Shown: positions 25,019-33,932 of the stretch, in pieces
Numbering within the stretch: the stretch's first letter is position 1
Layout of the letters: each line of letters starts with the position of its first letter
Assembly: GCF_004348895.1 (NCBI RefSeq)
Contig: NZ_RRZK01000009.1
Coordinates: 310,001-374,000, forward strand
Source: Pseudomonas vancouverensis
GTDB lineage: Bacteria; Pseudomonadota; Gammaproteobacteria; Pseudomonadales; Pseudomonadaceae
Length of the DNA: 64,000 nucleotides
Direction: 5' to 3'
Notes under the pieces: model-generated
Databases searched by the model: none
What the model was told of the DNA's origin: nothing
What the model saw: the letters and a program-made list of their open reading frames with translations, nothing else
Translations under genes and position numbers: made by a program

Positions 25019-27052
25019 ATGGGCTGGTTGCAATCACGACGCCTGCGCTACGGCGCCGGCGCCATAGGTTTGATGTTCTTGTTGTTCGCTCTGCTGCGGC
25101 TGGTGTTTCTGCTGGGGTTTTCCGGGGTCGATCCGCGCGCGGTAGTCGACAACCCGCAGTGGCTGGAAACCCTGGGCATCGGTCTGCGATTCGATCTGCG
25201 TCTGGCGGTGCTGCTGATGCTGCCGCTGGCGTTGCTGGCATGGTTGCCACGCTGGAACCTTGTGCGTACCCCGGTATTGCGTGGGTTTATGCGTACCTAT
25301 CTGCTATCGGCGTTGTGCGTGGTCGGACTGGTGTACATCATCGACTTCGGCCACTACGCCTACCTCGGCGTGCGCATCAACGCGACGGTGATGCGCTATC
25401 TGCAAGACGCACAGATTTCCACGCAGATGGTCTGGGAAACCTACCCGGTGTTGTGGATCAGCGCAGGTTGGCTGGCGGTGGTGGGGCTGTGGTTCTATGG
25501 GCTGGTGCGCCTGGAGCGGCTGACCCTGGATCGCGAACCGACAGAGATCCGCCGTAGATCCGTTGCCTTCGGTGCCGGGCTCGGCGTGGTTGCGGTGCTG
25601 CTGGCACTGTTGGGCCGGGTGGAAAATCTCAACCTGGAAAACCCGGTGCCGCTGCGCTGGAGCGATGCGTTTTTCACCGGCAACAGCCAGATTGCTGCAC
25701 TGGGGCTCAACCCGGTGATCTTCCTTTACGACACGCTCAAGGTCGGCCAGTCGCAATACAACGAAGCGCAGGTGCGGGAACATTACCCGGCCGTCGCACG
25801 CTACCTCGGCGTGAATCAACCGGATGCACAAACCCTGAGTTTCGTACGACAACAAACCGTGCAGCCCTATAAAGTTGCCGGCGAACGCCCGCCCAACGTC
25901 ATCTTCGTCATGCTTGAATCCCTGGGTACCAGCGCGGTGGGTGCCTACGGCAACCCGTTGAACCCGACGCCAAACCTCGATCGCCTGGCGGAGCAGAGCT
26001 GGTTCTTCAGGCACTTCTACGTGCCGGTCACCGGCACCGCGAAAACCGTCTGGGCCAGCATCACCGGCGTGCCCGATGTCACCCGCCAGGAAACGGCCAC
26101 GCGCCATCCGCTGATCACCAACCAGCACACCCTGATCAACGCCTTCACCGACTACCACAAGCTGTACATGATCGGCGGCAACGCCGGCTGGGCGAACATC
26201 AACGCCTTGATCCGGCAAAGCATCGACGGCGTGCAGTTGTATGACGAAAGCCACTGGCGCTCACCGCTGGTGGATGTCTGGGGCATTTCCGATCTCGACC
26301 TGTTCAAGGAAAGCGACCGCATCTTGCGCGAACTGCCCAAGGACAAACCTTTCTTCGCCTACCTGCAAACCTCCGGCAACCACCGTCCGTTCACCATTCC
26401 CAAGGACAACGACGGCTTTGAAGTCAGCCACCTGACACTCGAACAAGTTCAGGCCGCCGGCTCGCGCAGCGTCGAGCAATACAACGCCGTGCGCCTGCTG
26501 GACTTCAACATCGGTCGCTTGATGGAGATCGCGAAGGAGGGCGGTTACTACGACAACACCATTTTCGTGTTCTTTGGCGACCACAACACCCGCATCAGCC
26601 AGATCCCGCACATGGCGCCGGCCTTCGAGCAATTGGGCCTGGAAAGCAACAACGTGCCGATGCTGATCCACGCACCGGCCTTGTTGCAGCCCAGGGTGAT
26701 CGAGGAAGCGGTTGGCCTGGCGGACCTGCTGCCGACGGTGGCAGGCATGGCCGGCATGCCGTTCAGCAACGGCGCCATGGGCCGGGACATCCAGCAACCG
26801 GCGCCGGAAGGCGAGCGTGTGGTACCGCTGGTGCTGCGCGAAGGCACCTTTCCGTTGATTGGCGGCGTGACCCAACATCACCTGCTGCAAATGCAACACG
26901 ACGGCAGCTCGCCGACCTTGCATGACCTGGCGTCGAAAACGCCGATGGAAGACGTGTCTGCGCAGAACCCCGAGGAATTCAACCGTCTGGTGGAGCTGAC
27001 GCGCGGGCTGCATGAAAGCTCGAGGTTGATGCTTTATCGCAACGTGCGCTGA
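25019..27052 (+). CDS. LtaS-like membrane sulfatase-fold transferase
   Basis: A 677-residue inner-membrane protein. The N-terminal ~190 residues hold about five transmembrane helices; the remainder is an alkaline phosphatase/sulfatase-fold domain facing the periplasm. Visible marks are NVIFVMLESLGTSAVGAYG (metal ligand Glu), VPVTGTAKTVWASITG with the nucleophile Thr-type TGTAKT, and metal ligands in FFGDHNTR. This matches lipoteichoic acid synthase-like, OpgB and EptA-related phosphotransferases, which move phosphoglycerol or phosphoethanolamine from lipids onto surface glycans. The specific substrate is unknown. It follows the sialidase and membrane genes in one operon (GAGGT site before ATG). 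Confidence 0.88.
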   Translation: MGWLQSRRLRYGAGAIGLMFLLFALLRLVFLLGFSGVDPRAVVDNPQWLETLGIGLRFDLRLAVLLMLPLALLAWLPRWNLVRTPVLRGFMRTYLLSALCVVGLVYIIDFGHYAYLGVRINATVMRYLQDAQISTQMVWETYPVLWISAGWLAVVGLWFYGLVRLERLTLDREPTEIRRRSVAFGAGLGVVAVLLALLGRVENLNLENPVPLRWSDAFFTGNSQIAALGLNPVIFLYDTLKVGQSQYNEAQVREHYPAVARYLGVNQPDAQTLSFVRQQTVQPYKVAGERPPNVIFVMLESLGTSAVGAYGNPLNPTPNLDRLAEQSWFFRHFYVPVTGTAKTVWASITGVPDVTRQETATRHPLITNQHTLINAFTDYHKLYMIGGNAGWANINALIRQSIDGVQLYDESHWRSPLVDVWGISDLDLFKESDRILRELPKDKPFFAYLQTSGNHRPFTIPKDNDGFEVSHLTLEQVQAAGSRSVEQYNAVRLLDFNIGRLMEIAKEGGYYDNTIFVFFGDHNTRISQIPHMAPAFEQLGLESNNVPMLIHAPALLQPRVIEEAVGLADLLPTVAGMAGMPFSNGAMGRDIQQPAPEGERVVPLVLREGTFPLIGGVTQHHLLQMQHDGSSPTLHDLASKTPMEDVSAQNPEEFNRLVELTRGLHESSRLMLYRNVR

Positions 27053-27084
27053 CCAGGCTCCTAAAAACTTCGTGTTGTCTGCTT

Positions 27085-28665
27085 TTACGGTTGCACCGAG
27101 GCTTGCGTGTCCGTAGCCGCGCTCGCCTTGGGAACAAACGCCACGCTGCCCGTCTCGTTCGTGTGAAACACTCGGGCGCCATTGTTGGGTTTGGTGGTGA
27201 TCATTTGATGGTCCGCCGCCAGATAAGCCAGGGGCAAGCGCTTGATGTCCTCGTACTGGGCGACAAAGATCGTGCGCTCGGGATTCCACGCCTGACCGCT
27301 CTGCTTTTCCAGCCAGGCCATCAGTGCAGCACTGTCGCCCGTTTGCGGAATGTCCGAATCCGGCACGACGTAATAGAAGGGCGAGCCATGGTTCTGCAGG
27401 TACATCGGCACCTTGTTGTCGACGTCCACCAGCACCAGGCGCCACTCATTCCACGGCGCCGTCTTGCTCGCTTCGGCCTGCAGGTCTTTGGAAAATTGCA
27501 TAACCCCGCCACCGCCACCGTTGGTCCACGGATACACCACACCCAGCACAATGAACACGAAGCCCGTCGCGGCAGCGATGCCCTTGGTCCAGCCCGGCCC
27601 GCTGACCTTGCCGGCCGCGCGTCGCTCGGCCAGGCGCCGGGTCACCCACCAGGCCCCGAGCAACTGGGCAAAGGGCACCAGCGGCAATACGTAGTAACTG
27701 CGCCGACTGCCACTGGCAGTGAAAAACAGGAACAACAGGCCCAGCCCCCAGATCAGCCAGCGCACGTTGGGCTCTGTATGCTTCCAGTGACGCACCGCCA
27801 GCCACAGGCCGAGCAACCAGCAAGGCGCCCAGGGCAGGGTGTAGACCGGCAGGTACAGCAGATAGGTGTAGATCGGGCCGATGTTGTCGAAGGGCTTGAA
27901 GAAACGAACCACGTTCTCCTTGAACACCAGGCCCAGCCCGCTTTCCCCGTAGGTCGGCGCGCCGTAACGATGGGACAGCATGAACGGCACCATGTACACC
28001 ACGCCGCCCACCAGCAGCGCCAGGCACAGGCGCGGGTTGAGGTGTTTCTTCCAACGCCCCTCGGCCAGCAGGTGCGGCAACAGCATCAACCCCGGCAGGA
28101 TGAAACCGATCAGCCCCTTGAGCAGTGACGTCAGCGACAGCAGCAGGAAAAACACCAGATAGCGACTCAGCCGGGTGTCCTCCGGGCCGCGCCAGTACCA
28201 CCAGATCGCCGCCAATACCCCGCACACCGTGAGGATGTCCGCCGTGGCCACTCGCGACCAGAACACGAAGTAAAAGGTCGTCGCCAGAAACCACCCGGCA
28301 ATCAGGCCGGTGCCTTTGCTGTAGAGCTTTTCGCCAATCAGGTAGACCAGCCAGATGCTCAACCAGGCGGACAATACCGTCGACAAGCGCAGCGACCAGT
28401 GCCCCAGCCCGCCCATCAAATGCGCCGTGGCGGTGATCAGCCAGTAAGACGGCAGCGGCTTGTCGTAATAGGGCGAGCCCTTGAGGTAGGGGTCGAAGTA
28501 GTCACCGCTTTGCAGCATCTGCAGCGCAATGTTCGCCCAACGCGTCTCCGCGCCCCACAGCTCACGGGCACCCAGGCCGAACAGCAGGAGCAACGCAGAA
28601 ACCCCCAGCAACAGGAACAGCGCGCCACGGTCGGTTTTCAGAAATCGGACTAACGAATTATTCAT
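27085..28665 (-). CDS. ArnT-like (GT39/PMT) membrane glycosyltransferase
   Basis: A 526-residue polytopic protein with ~11-12 helices and a periplasmic C-terminal part. The N-terminus has GARELWGAETRWANIALQML then GDYFDPYLKGSPYYDKPLP, the acidic first-loop segment of ArnT/PMT-type lipid-linked sugar transferases. These attach sugars (in ArnT, aminoarabinose to lipid A) from undecaprenyl carriers in the periplasm. The start MNNSLVRFL at 28665 was taken because the long upstream frame has no signal. It converges with the LtaS-like gene, so it is not in that operon but is likely part of the same surface-modification function. Confidence 0.87.
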   Translation of the reverse strand: MNNSLVRFLKTDRGALFLLLGVSALLLLFGLGARELWGAETRWANIALQMLQSGDYFDPYLKGSPYYDKPLPSYWLITATAHLMGGLGHWSLRLSTVLSAWLSIWLVYLIGEKLYSKGTGLIAGWFLATTFYFVFWSRVATADILTVCGVLAAIWWYWRGPEDTRLSRYLVFFLLLSLTSLLKGLIGFILPGLMLLPHLLAEGRWKKHLNPRLCLALLVGGVVYMVPFMLSHRYGAPTYGESGLGLVFKENVVRFFKPFDNIGPIYTYLLYLPVYTLPWAPCWLLGLWLAVRHWKHTEPNVRWLIWGLGLLFLFFTASGSRRSYYVLPLVPFAQLLGAWWVTRRLAERRAAGKVSGPGWTKGIAAATGFVFIVLGVVYPWTNGGGGGVMQFSKDLQAEASKTAPWNEWRLVLVDVDNKVPMYLQNHGSPFYYVVPDSDIPQTGDSAALMAWLEKQSGQAWNPERTIFVAQYEDIKRLPLAYLAADHQMITTKPNNGARVFHTNETGSVAFVPKASAATDTQASVQP

Positions 28666-28787
28666 GACGGCTTCGCGTTCACGCAGGAATGGCGCCGGGG
28701 AGGCGAGTGATGCGTGAAGGCTATCCGGGCAAATGTGATGGGCTTGTGAGGAGATTGAGAAGAAAGCGTTGAGGGCGTCGTAAGGAT

Positions 28788-29060
28788 TTACTTTCGGCAC
28801 TCGGCGAGCACCACTTGGCAGGTGTTCGGCGTACCACCGGAGCGACCGGCGTAACGGATGCAATTGTTCAGGGATTTCTGCTTGGCGATGCTCAGGCTGG
28901 AACCCCAGGCGAGACCGCCTTCACCGGCGGTGGGGACGGCTTTTGCGTAGCAGTTTGCGCCTGTGGTTGCGGATTTGTGCGCGCAGCCGGTCAGTAGCGT
29001 AAGGAAGACCAGAAACAGCAAGCTCCATGAAACGTCGCGACGCGCTGGTTTGCCGATCAT
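28788..29060 (-). CDS. Small lipoprotein (DUF4189-like)
   Basis: A 90-residue lipoprotein with signal SLLFLVFLTLLTGC (lipobox LTGC). The mature domain has a spaced Cys pattern and SIAKQKSLNNCIRYAGR, then CQVVLAECRK, resembling DUF4189 proteins; such domains appear in secreted, possibly disulphide-stabilised small proteins. No function is known. The start MIGKPARR has a GGGGAG ribosome site; a longer frame exists but lacks one. It is divergent from the 29262 gene. Confidence 0.78.
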   Translation of the reverse strand: MIGKPARRDVSWSLLFLVFLTLLTGCAHKSATTGANCYAKAVPTAGEGGLAWGSSLSIAKQKSLNNCIRYAGRSGGTPNTCQVVLAECRK

Positions 29061-29261
29061 TCTGATCTCCCCTTTATCGGTGCTCGTCTTCGAGAACCAC
29101 TGTGTCACAGCCCTTTGGCAATGCGTGGAGGAAAAGTTCCGGAATGCCTCCTACGCTACAGGCACTCTGAAAAGGATTTCATGAAGTCGACGACGTGTTG
29201 TCCACACTCCGGGCGATGACTCTCCTGATCAGCGGCATTGTTGGTTTTCAGGAGATTGCCC

Positions 29262-29807
29262 ATGCTCAGATTCTTCGCCCCCGTACTTCTGATCACTTTG
29301 ACCTCGACTGTTTGCCTGGCCAGCGAAGGCGATGACGCAGCTAACGCCTTCGCACAGCAATACCTGAGGAGCTGCATGCACAACCTCCCCAATCTTGAGG
29401 CAATGCGCAAACAACTCCAGGCATTCCCCAAACTGCCTACTGAAAAAGCCACGCTGTTTCTGACAGGTAAACCTGGCGACGCCTGGCCCGTGCCAGATAA
29501 ACACGGCACCTTCGTCCTCGCTCTGCCTGAAGGCGAGAACTTTTGCGTGTTGTATGCCCGCCGGGCGAATACCGAAGTTGCCATCCAGTTGTTCACGAAA
29601 CTGGTCTCCAAACCACCTGCACCCCTGACGGCAAAACTTGTGAAAAACGAACAGACGCAAACAGCTGCGAATGGACCAACTCAGACCATCGCCTATGAAT
29701 GGTCAGCGCCCGATGTGAAACGGCGGTTTCAGTTCATCCTGTCTACGGCACCGTCGGAGACGGCGCAATTGCAGGTGATGGCTTCGGCGGCGATTGTGGG
29801 GGATTGA
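29262..29807 (+). CDS. Secreted hypothetical protein
   Basis: A 181-residue protein with a Sec signal (MLRFFAPVLLITLTSTVCLA) and AGGAG 7 bases before the ATG. The mature part opens with an amphipathic helix with Cys (ANAFAQQYLRSCMHNLPNLE), then strand-rich segments such as CVLYARRANTEVAIQLFTKL and a C-terminal strand set (RRFQFILSTAPSE). Two Cys could pair in the periplasm. The pattern resembles, from memory, NMCC_0638-family proteins, but I cannot confirm this. Single-gene unit ended by a hairpin. Confidence 0.75.
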   Translation: MLRFFAPVLLITLTSTVCLASEGDDAANAFAQQYLRSCMHNLPNLEAMRKQLQAFPKLPTEKATLFLTGKPGDAWPVPDKHGTFVLALPEGENFCVLYARRANTEVAIQLFTKLVSKPPAPLTAKLVKNEQTQTAANGPTQTIAYEWSAPDVKRRFQFILSTAPSETAQLQVMASAAIVGD

Positions 29808-29843
29808 GGTTTGACTTGAATTGAAGGTGAGGTCCAGCAAAAG

Positions 29844-29868
29844 AGCGGGCGCATTTAGCGCCCGTTTT
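29844..29868 (+). terminator. Shared terminator between convergent genes
   Basis: GCGGGCGC-ATTTA-GCGCCCGTTTT: 7-bp GC stem with a T run, between the secreted protein (plus) and the small gene at 29872 (minus). Confidence 0.88.
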
Positions 29869-29871
29869 CAT

Positions 29872-30144
29872 TTACGACGCGACTTGTGCCCGCAATCTGC
29901 GCCCGATCACGTCCATCAGGTCGCAACCGTCCCGCAATGGAATGACCAACAGTTTGGAGAAATCTTCCAGCACCACCGTGTCGCACCCGAGCTCGGAGCG
30001 ATAGGCAATGTTCTCCAACACCTGCGTAACCACGCGAATACGGTAATCCGCCATGGCTTGCAGGACGTCGAGGGGGGCTTGGGTGTCGATAAGGAGAGAA
30101 GCCGGAACCAGGTCGATTCCAGTAATGGGCATGTATCTTTCCAT
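29872..30144 (-). CDS. Small conserved protein behind structured leader
   Basis: A 90-residue acidic, helical protein (MERYMPITGIDLVPASLLID, then APLDVLQAMADYRIRVVTQV, a helix hairpin ending in RRLRAQVAS). No signal, motif or family I can name; the size and look recall Pseudomonas small regulatory-like proteins of the DUF3077/DUF6124 kind. The ATG at 30144 is preferred; a longer frame beginning at 30357 would translate the structured leader with many Cys and looks wrong. Immediately upstream is a highly dyad-rich region that could control its expression. Confidence 0.62.
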   Translation of the reverse strand: MERYMPITGIDLVPASLLIDTQAPLDVLQAMADYRIRVVTQVLENIAYRSELGCDTVVLEDFSKLLVIPLRDGCDLMDVIGRRLRAQVAS

Positions 30145-30182
30145 GGATAAAACTCCGATCAATGCAACGATTGACTGCCGCT

Positions 30183-30379
30183 CATTCGTCGCCAAACGAA
30201 TGGGTGACAGCTGTACGCAGGTTGGCGAACCGGGATCGGAAAACCGGCAGACCCGAAGGTCTCCCGCGCACAGCTGCCATAACGACAGCTTTGCGTGCAT
30301 GCAACAGCACCTGCAAAAAAGCAGAGTGCTTTTGCATCCGATCGAACAGGTCGCCAAACCTGGTCGCCATTTGGGCGAC
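30183..30379 (-). promoter_or_regulatory. Structured leader RNA upstream of small gene
   Basis: On the minus strand the leader holds GTCGCC/GGGCGAC arms (30350-30379), TGCAAAAGCA-CTC-TGCTTTTTTGCA (30312-30336), a long-range stem CAGCTGT/ACAGCTG (30208-30276) enclosing AGACC-TTCG-GGTCT, a UUCG tetraloop hairpin, and finally CATTCGT-TTGGCG-ACGAATG (30183-30202) just before the start region. A 62-residue frame (30370-30182, beginning MATRFGDLFDRMQK) overlaps it. Whether it acts as structure, leader peptide or both is open. I recall similar sequence ahead of other small Pseudomonas genes. Confidence 0.55.
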
Positions 30380-30579
30380 GGGGCGGACTATAAGCTTCAT
30401 TGGGTTAGAGGGGCAAGAAGCTGGTTTCCACATCGTGAAAGGACATGAGGGTTGAGCATTGCCCGTTGTTAACTGTGGGAGCTCATTTTTTGGCAGCGGC
30501 CAACGACACAAAAAATAGGGCTCCTATTTATGCGGTGTAGTTATCCGATCTGAGTTGTTCGCTGGCAGAACCAAAACCC

Positions 30580-31203
30580 TCAATTCCTGCCACGTGTTCG
30601 CAAAGCCATTGCCGCCTTAAGCCATGAGTCTCTGGTGCTGGGTAAATTGCAGCCCGGTGGTGAAGCCGCACCTGCCGCGAAAAAAGTTAACCCGACAGAC
30701 CTTAATCTTTGTTGAGCTTTGAGGCCCAATGCGACTATGAATGCTTTGGAAAGTAAATCCAATTGTGGTTTCAGATAGCACGAAGAACATGCTCGCCAAG
30801 CAGTTGATTTAACCGATTTTCCTTCTTCAGGTGCTGAACAAAGGAGGGATTCGGTCATCCAGGTTTTGCGGAGTTGGTCATCAAAAGGCTCATCAGGAAA
30901 ACAGAGATCCAAAATTGTCCGAACGTTGCGGTGGATTAAATCAGTTCCGTGTTTCATGCACTGGTAGGTGTATTCCAGCGTAGTTTCCATCGTTTTGTGA
31001 TTCTCTGAAAAATGAGGGTCGCCGGGTTCCGCAAATACCAATACGAGCTCAACATCAGAAATCGAGCTAGTAGCTCCTAGAAAACCACGAGGCACGTGCC
31101 CGTTTCCCGGGTCCCAAATGAGAGAATTACAGGCGCCGGCAAAATTGCGACATGGGGCATAGGCCGGCTCGAGAATTTTTAGCAGCTCATTGCAGGGCTT
31201 CAT
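30580..31203 (-). CDS. Uracil-DNA glycosylase-like protein
   Basis: A 207-residue protein whose pattern fits the UDG superfamily. ELVLVFAEPGDPHF sits where the GEAPG-type water-activating loop occurs, TESLLCSAPEEGKSV follows, and the C-terminal LPSTRDSW is like the HPS loop. Cys at 4, 18, 25, the CSSC pair and CNLP could hold an Fe-S cluster as in family 4 enzymes. It would excise uracil, or a related lesion, from DNA. Its base composition is lower in GC than its neighbours. It overlaps the upstream lipoprotein gene end by 4 bases. Confidence 0.65.
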   Translation of the reverse strand: MKPCNELLKILEPAYAPCRNFAGACNSLIWDPGNGHVPRGFLGATSSISDVELVLVFAEPGDPHFSENHKTMETTLEYTYQCMKHGTDLIHRNVRTILDLCFPDEPFDDQLRKTWMTESLLCSAPEEGKSVKSTAWRACSSCYLKPQLDLLSKAFIVALGLKAQQRLRSVGLTFFAAGAASPPGCNLPSTRDSWLKAAMALRTRGRN

Positions 31204-31697
31204 TTAATTCCATACCTCGATTTAAGAGATGTAATTACGAGGTTCGCTTCGAACACCAACGCTTGCGTTATTGGTTTATCTTTAAAACAAACAATCGTAT
31301 TGGTGGTGTTTGGATAGGTGAAAAGGAAACTCTGCCCTCCATAGGTCGTGGCAGTTCCGTATGTGGTGTTACCAATAGCGGTAGCGGAAGCTTGTGTCGT
31401 TGTGGGTGCCACATAACTTGCGCCAGTAGAGTTGTCGGCATTGGTCACAATCACGAAATAGGGAAACCCGTTTTTCAAGGCCACTTCGGCGCTACGAAGT
31501 AGAGCAAGATCCGTTACTCGACTGCGAGAGTCGTAGCCATCGCCTTGAAAACCGACCTGAAAAATATTTTCACCAAGCTGAGTGTCAAAGTATCCGTTGA
31601 ACCCAGGGAAATTGCTCTGCGGGGTGTAGGTTGACGCACAAGAGGAAAGGAGCAGGATGGCGAGCAGATGAAATGCAATTTTCAATGACGTATTCAT
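31200..31697 (-). CDS. CC0125/CC1285-type lipoprotein
   Basis: A 165-residue lipoprotein with signal LLAILLLSSCAST. The mature part opens with GYFDTQLGENIFQVGFQGDG then ALLRSAEVALKNGFPYFVIV, the usual core of CC0125/CC1285-family lipoproteins, followed by a long Thr/Ser/Gly/Tyr-rich linker (ASYVAPTTTQASATAIG, GTATTYGG) and a C-terminal strand set. Location: outer membrane, periplasmic face, by family precedent. AGGAGT lies 6 bases before the ATG. It ends overlapping the UDG-like gene by 4 bases, an odd pairing of an envelope protein and a DNA enzyme; GC is low, suggesting shared acquisition. Confidence 0.82.
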   Translation of the reverse strand: MNTSLKIAFHLLAILLLSSCASTYTPQSNFPGFNGYFDTQLGENIFQVGFQGDGYDSRSRVTDLALLRSAEVALKNGFPYFVIVTNADNSTGASYVAPTTTQASATAIGNTTYGTATTYGGQSFLFTYPNTTNTIVCFKDKPITQALVFEANLVITSLKSRYGIK

Positions 31698-31813
31698 AAA
31701 GACTCCTGACTGATTTTTCTTGGTCCGGGTAGTGAAAATACGTCGCTATGTTGTGATTTATCGTAGCGTAGAATCGCAAAAATACTGTCCCCCCCAATCT
31801 AGACGGACCTTCA

Positions 31814-33172
31814 ATGCAAAGCCCAAACCCCCTACGCCCTTTGTGGCAAACCTACCTGCTATTCCTCGCGCCCATGGTGCTGTCGAACTTCCTGCAATCC
31901 ATGTCCGGCACGGTCAACAGCATCTACATCGGCCAGATGCTCGGCGTGCAGGCGTTGGCGGCGGTGTCGGGGATGTTTCCCATTGTGTTCTTCTTTATTG
32001 CCCTGGTGATCGGCCTTGGCGCGGGCGCGGGGGTGTTGATCGGGCAGGCGTGGGGGGCGCGGGAGACGCATCTGGTGAAGGCCATTGCCGGGGCGACCTT
32101 GTTGCTGGGGGGTTTGATCGGCTTGACGGCGGCGGTGTTGGGCAGTGTGTTTGCGCGTTCGGCACTGGTGGGCCTGGGTACGCCGGCGGATGTGCTGGAT
32201 GACGCGGTGGCCTATGCCCATGTGATGCTGTGGATCATGCCGTCGCTGTTGGTGTTTGTGCTGTTCACCCAGTTGCTGCGCGGGGTCAGTGACACCTTGT
32301 CGCCGTTGCTGGCGCTGATCGTCTCGACCGGTGTCGGGCTGGCGCTGACGCCTGCGTTGATTCGCGGTTGGCTGTGGTTGCCGCCGATGGGTATCCAGAG
32401 CGCGGCCTGGGCCGGGCTGGCGGGTAACCTGCTGGCGATGGGTCTTCTGGCGTGGCGGTTGCTCAATAAGGGCCACCCGCTGGCGCCGGATCGCGAGTTT
32501 TTTGCGGCGATGAAGCTGGACATGGCGATCCTCGGCAAGGTGTTGCGCATCGGTTTGCCGACGGGGTTGCAGATGGTGGTGCTGTCGCTGTCGGAGCTGG
32601 TGATTCTGGCGCTGGTGAACCAGCACGGCTCACAAGCGACGGCGGCCTATGGCGCGGTCACGCAAATCGTCAACTATGTGCAGTTCCCGGCGCTGTCGAT
32701 TGCGATTACCGCGTCCATCCTCGGCGCCCAGGCGATCGGCGCGGGGCGTCTGGAGCGCATGGGACCGATCCTGAAAACCGGCTTGTTGATCAACGTGTGC
32801 CTGACCGGCAGCCTGGTGGTGCTGGGTTATCTGCTCTCGCACTGGCTGCTGGGTTCGTTCCTCACCGAAGAGGCAACGCGGACACTGGCCGAACACCTGC
32901 TGCACATCATGCTCTGGAGCCTGTTGGTGTTCGGCTTCCAGGCCATCATCGGCGGCATCATGCGCGCCAGTGGCACGGTGATGGTGCCGGTGGCGATTTC
33001 GATTTTCTGCGTGCTCTGTGTGCAGTTGCCGGCGGCCTATCTGCTGGACGCGAAGTTCGGCCTGCAAGGGGTGTGGATGGCGTTCCCGGTGGCGTACCTG
33101 GGCATGCTGGCGTTGCAGACCCTGTATTACAAACTGGTGTGGCAGCATCAGAAAATCGAGCGGTTGGTGTAG
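31814..33172 (+). CDS. MATE family efflux transporter
   Basis: A 452-residue inner-membrane pump with 12 helices in two similar halves, the standard length. NFLQSMSGTVNSIYIGQMLG (start) and the second-half NYVQFPALSIAITASILGAQ are family-like. MATE proteins export cationic drugs or metabolites in exchange for Na+ or H+. No regulator is adjacent; the gene stands alone on the plus strand. It has a weak ribosome site (GACGGACC). Substrate is unknown. Confidence 0.92.
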   Translation: MQSPNPLRPLWQTYLLFLAPMVLSNFLQSMSGTVNSIYIGQMLGVQALAAVSGMFPIVFFFIALVIGLGAGAGVLIGQAWGARETHLVKAIAGATLLLGGLIGLTAAVLGSVFARSALVGLGTPADVLDDAVAYAHVMLWIMPSLLVFVLFTQLLRGVSDTLSPLLALIVSTGVGLALTPALIRGWLWLPPMGIQSAAWAGLAGNLLAMGLLAWRLLNKGHPLAPDREFFAAMKLDMAILGKVLRIGLPTGLQMVVLSLSELVILALVNQHGSQATAAYGAVTQIVNYVQFPALSIAITASILGAQAIGAGRLERMGPILKTGLLINVCLTGSLVVLGYLLSHWLLGSFLTEEATRTLAEHLLHIMLWSLLVFGFQAIIGGIMRASGTVMVPVAISIFCVLCVQLPAAYLLDAKFGLQGVWMAFPVAYLGMLALQTLYYKLVWQHQKIERLV

Positions 33173-33260
33173 CACGGCCCGGCGAGTGGGATAATTGCGA
33201 TCACTCGCCGCACTTGGGTGGCGGGCCTGAATCCAGGCAATTCACTTGGGGAGGTGTGCA

Positions 33261-33932
33261 ATGAGCCCCTTGTCCGATTCCATTTTGCAGGATCGAGCAG
33301 CGGCGGGGCGGCGGTTGATCGAGCCCTTGCAGCACTACGCCAATCGCCCTGACGTGATCATCCTGGCCTTGCCCCGTGGCGGCGTGCCGGTGGCCTATGA
33401 AGTGGCCAGGGCGTTGGGTGTGCGCCTCGACCTGATGCTGGTGCGCAAACTCGGCGTGCCGTCTCGCCCGGAGTACGCCATGGGCGCCATTGCCAGTGGC
33501 GGTATCCTGATTCGCAATGAGCAGGCGCTGCGTGCGCATCCCCTCTCACCGGTGGCATTCGATGCGGTGGTCGCTGGCGAAACCCGTGAGTTGTTGCGCC
33601 GTGAACAGGTCTACCGTGGCGCGCGGGCGCCGGTGCAGCTCAAGGATCGGGTGGTGATCCTGATCGACGATGGCCTGGCCACCGGCGCTTCGATGAGAGC
33701 GGCCATCCAGGCCGTGCGCAGGCAAGCACCGGCGCGCATCGTGGTGGCCGTGCCCGTAGCGCCCATCGAAACGATCGAGGCCCTGCGCGCCGAGGTGGAT
33801 GAATGCGTCTGCCCGTTGATGCCGGAGTGGTTTACCTCGATTGGTCACTGGTACGTGGACTTTGCCCAGACGTCGGATCACGAGGTGGTCGACCTGTTGC
33901 AACGCCTATGGGGGGCTGAACAGCCTGTGTGA
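33261..33932 (+). CDS. Phosphoribosyltransferase family protein
   Basis: A 223-residue type I PRT-fold protein. The PRPP loop is VVILIDDGLATGASMRAAI (near residue 135) and the N-terminal part ALPRGGVPVAYEVARALGV holds the family hood-like motif. This subgroup (predicted phosphoribosyltransferase, often alone or fused to hydrolases) has no firmly known substrate; a role in nucleotide salvage is possible. It starts MSPLSDSI after GGAGGTG, 89 bases past the MATE gene. It is the last gene before an AT-rich gap and a phage-like lysis pair. Confidence 0.88.
   Translation: MSPLSDSILQDRAAAGRRLIEPLQHYANRPDVIILALPRGGVPVAYEVARALGVRLDLMLVRKLGVPSRPEYAMGAIASGGILIRNEQALRAHPLSPVAFDAVVAGETRELLRREQVYRGARAPVQLKDRVVILIDDGLATGASMRAAIQAVRRQAPARIVVAVPVAPIETIEALRAEVDECVCPLMPEWFTSIGHWYVDFAQTSDHEVVDLLQRLWGAEQPV

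Noticed and set aside
30182..30370. 62-codon frame as a normal gene
   Set aside because: It lies wholly inside a dyad-rich leader and lacks a clear ribosome site; kept only as a possible leader peptide.
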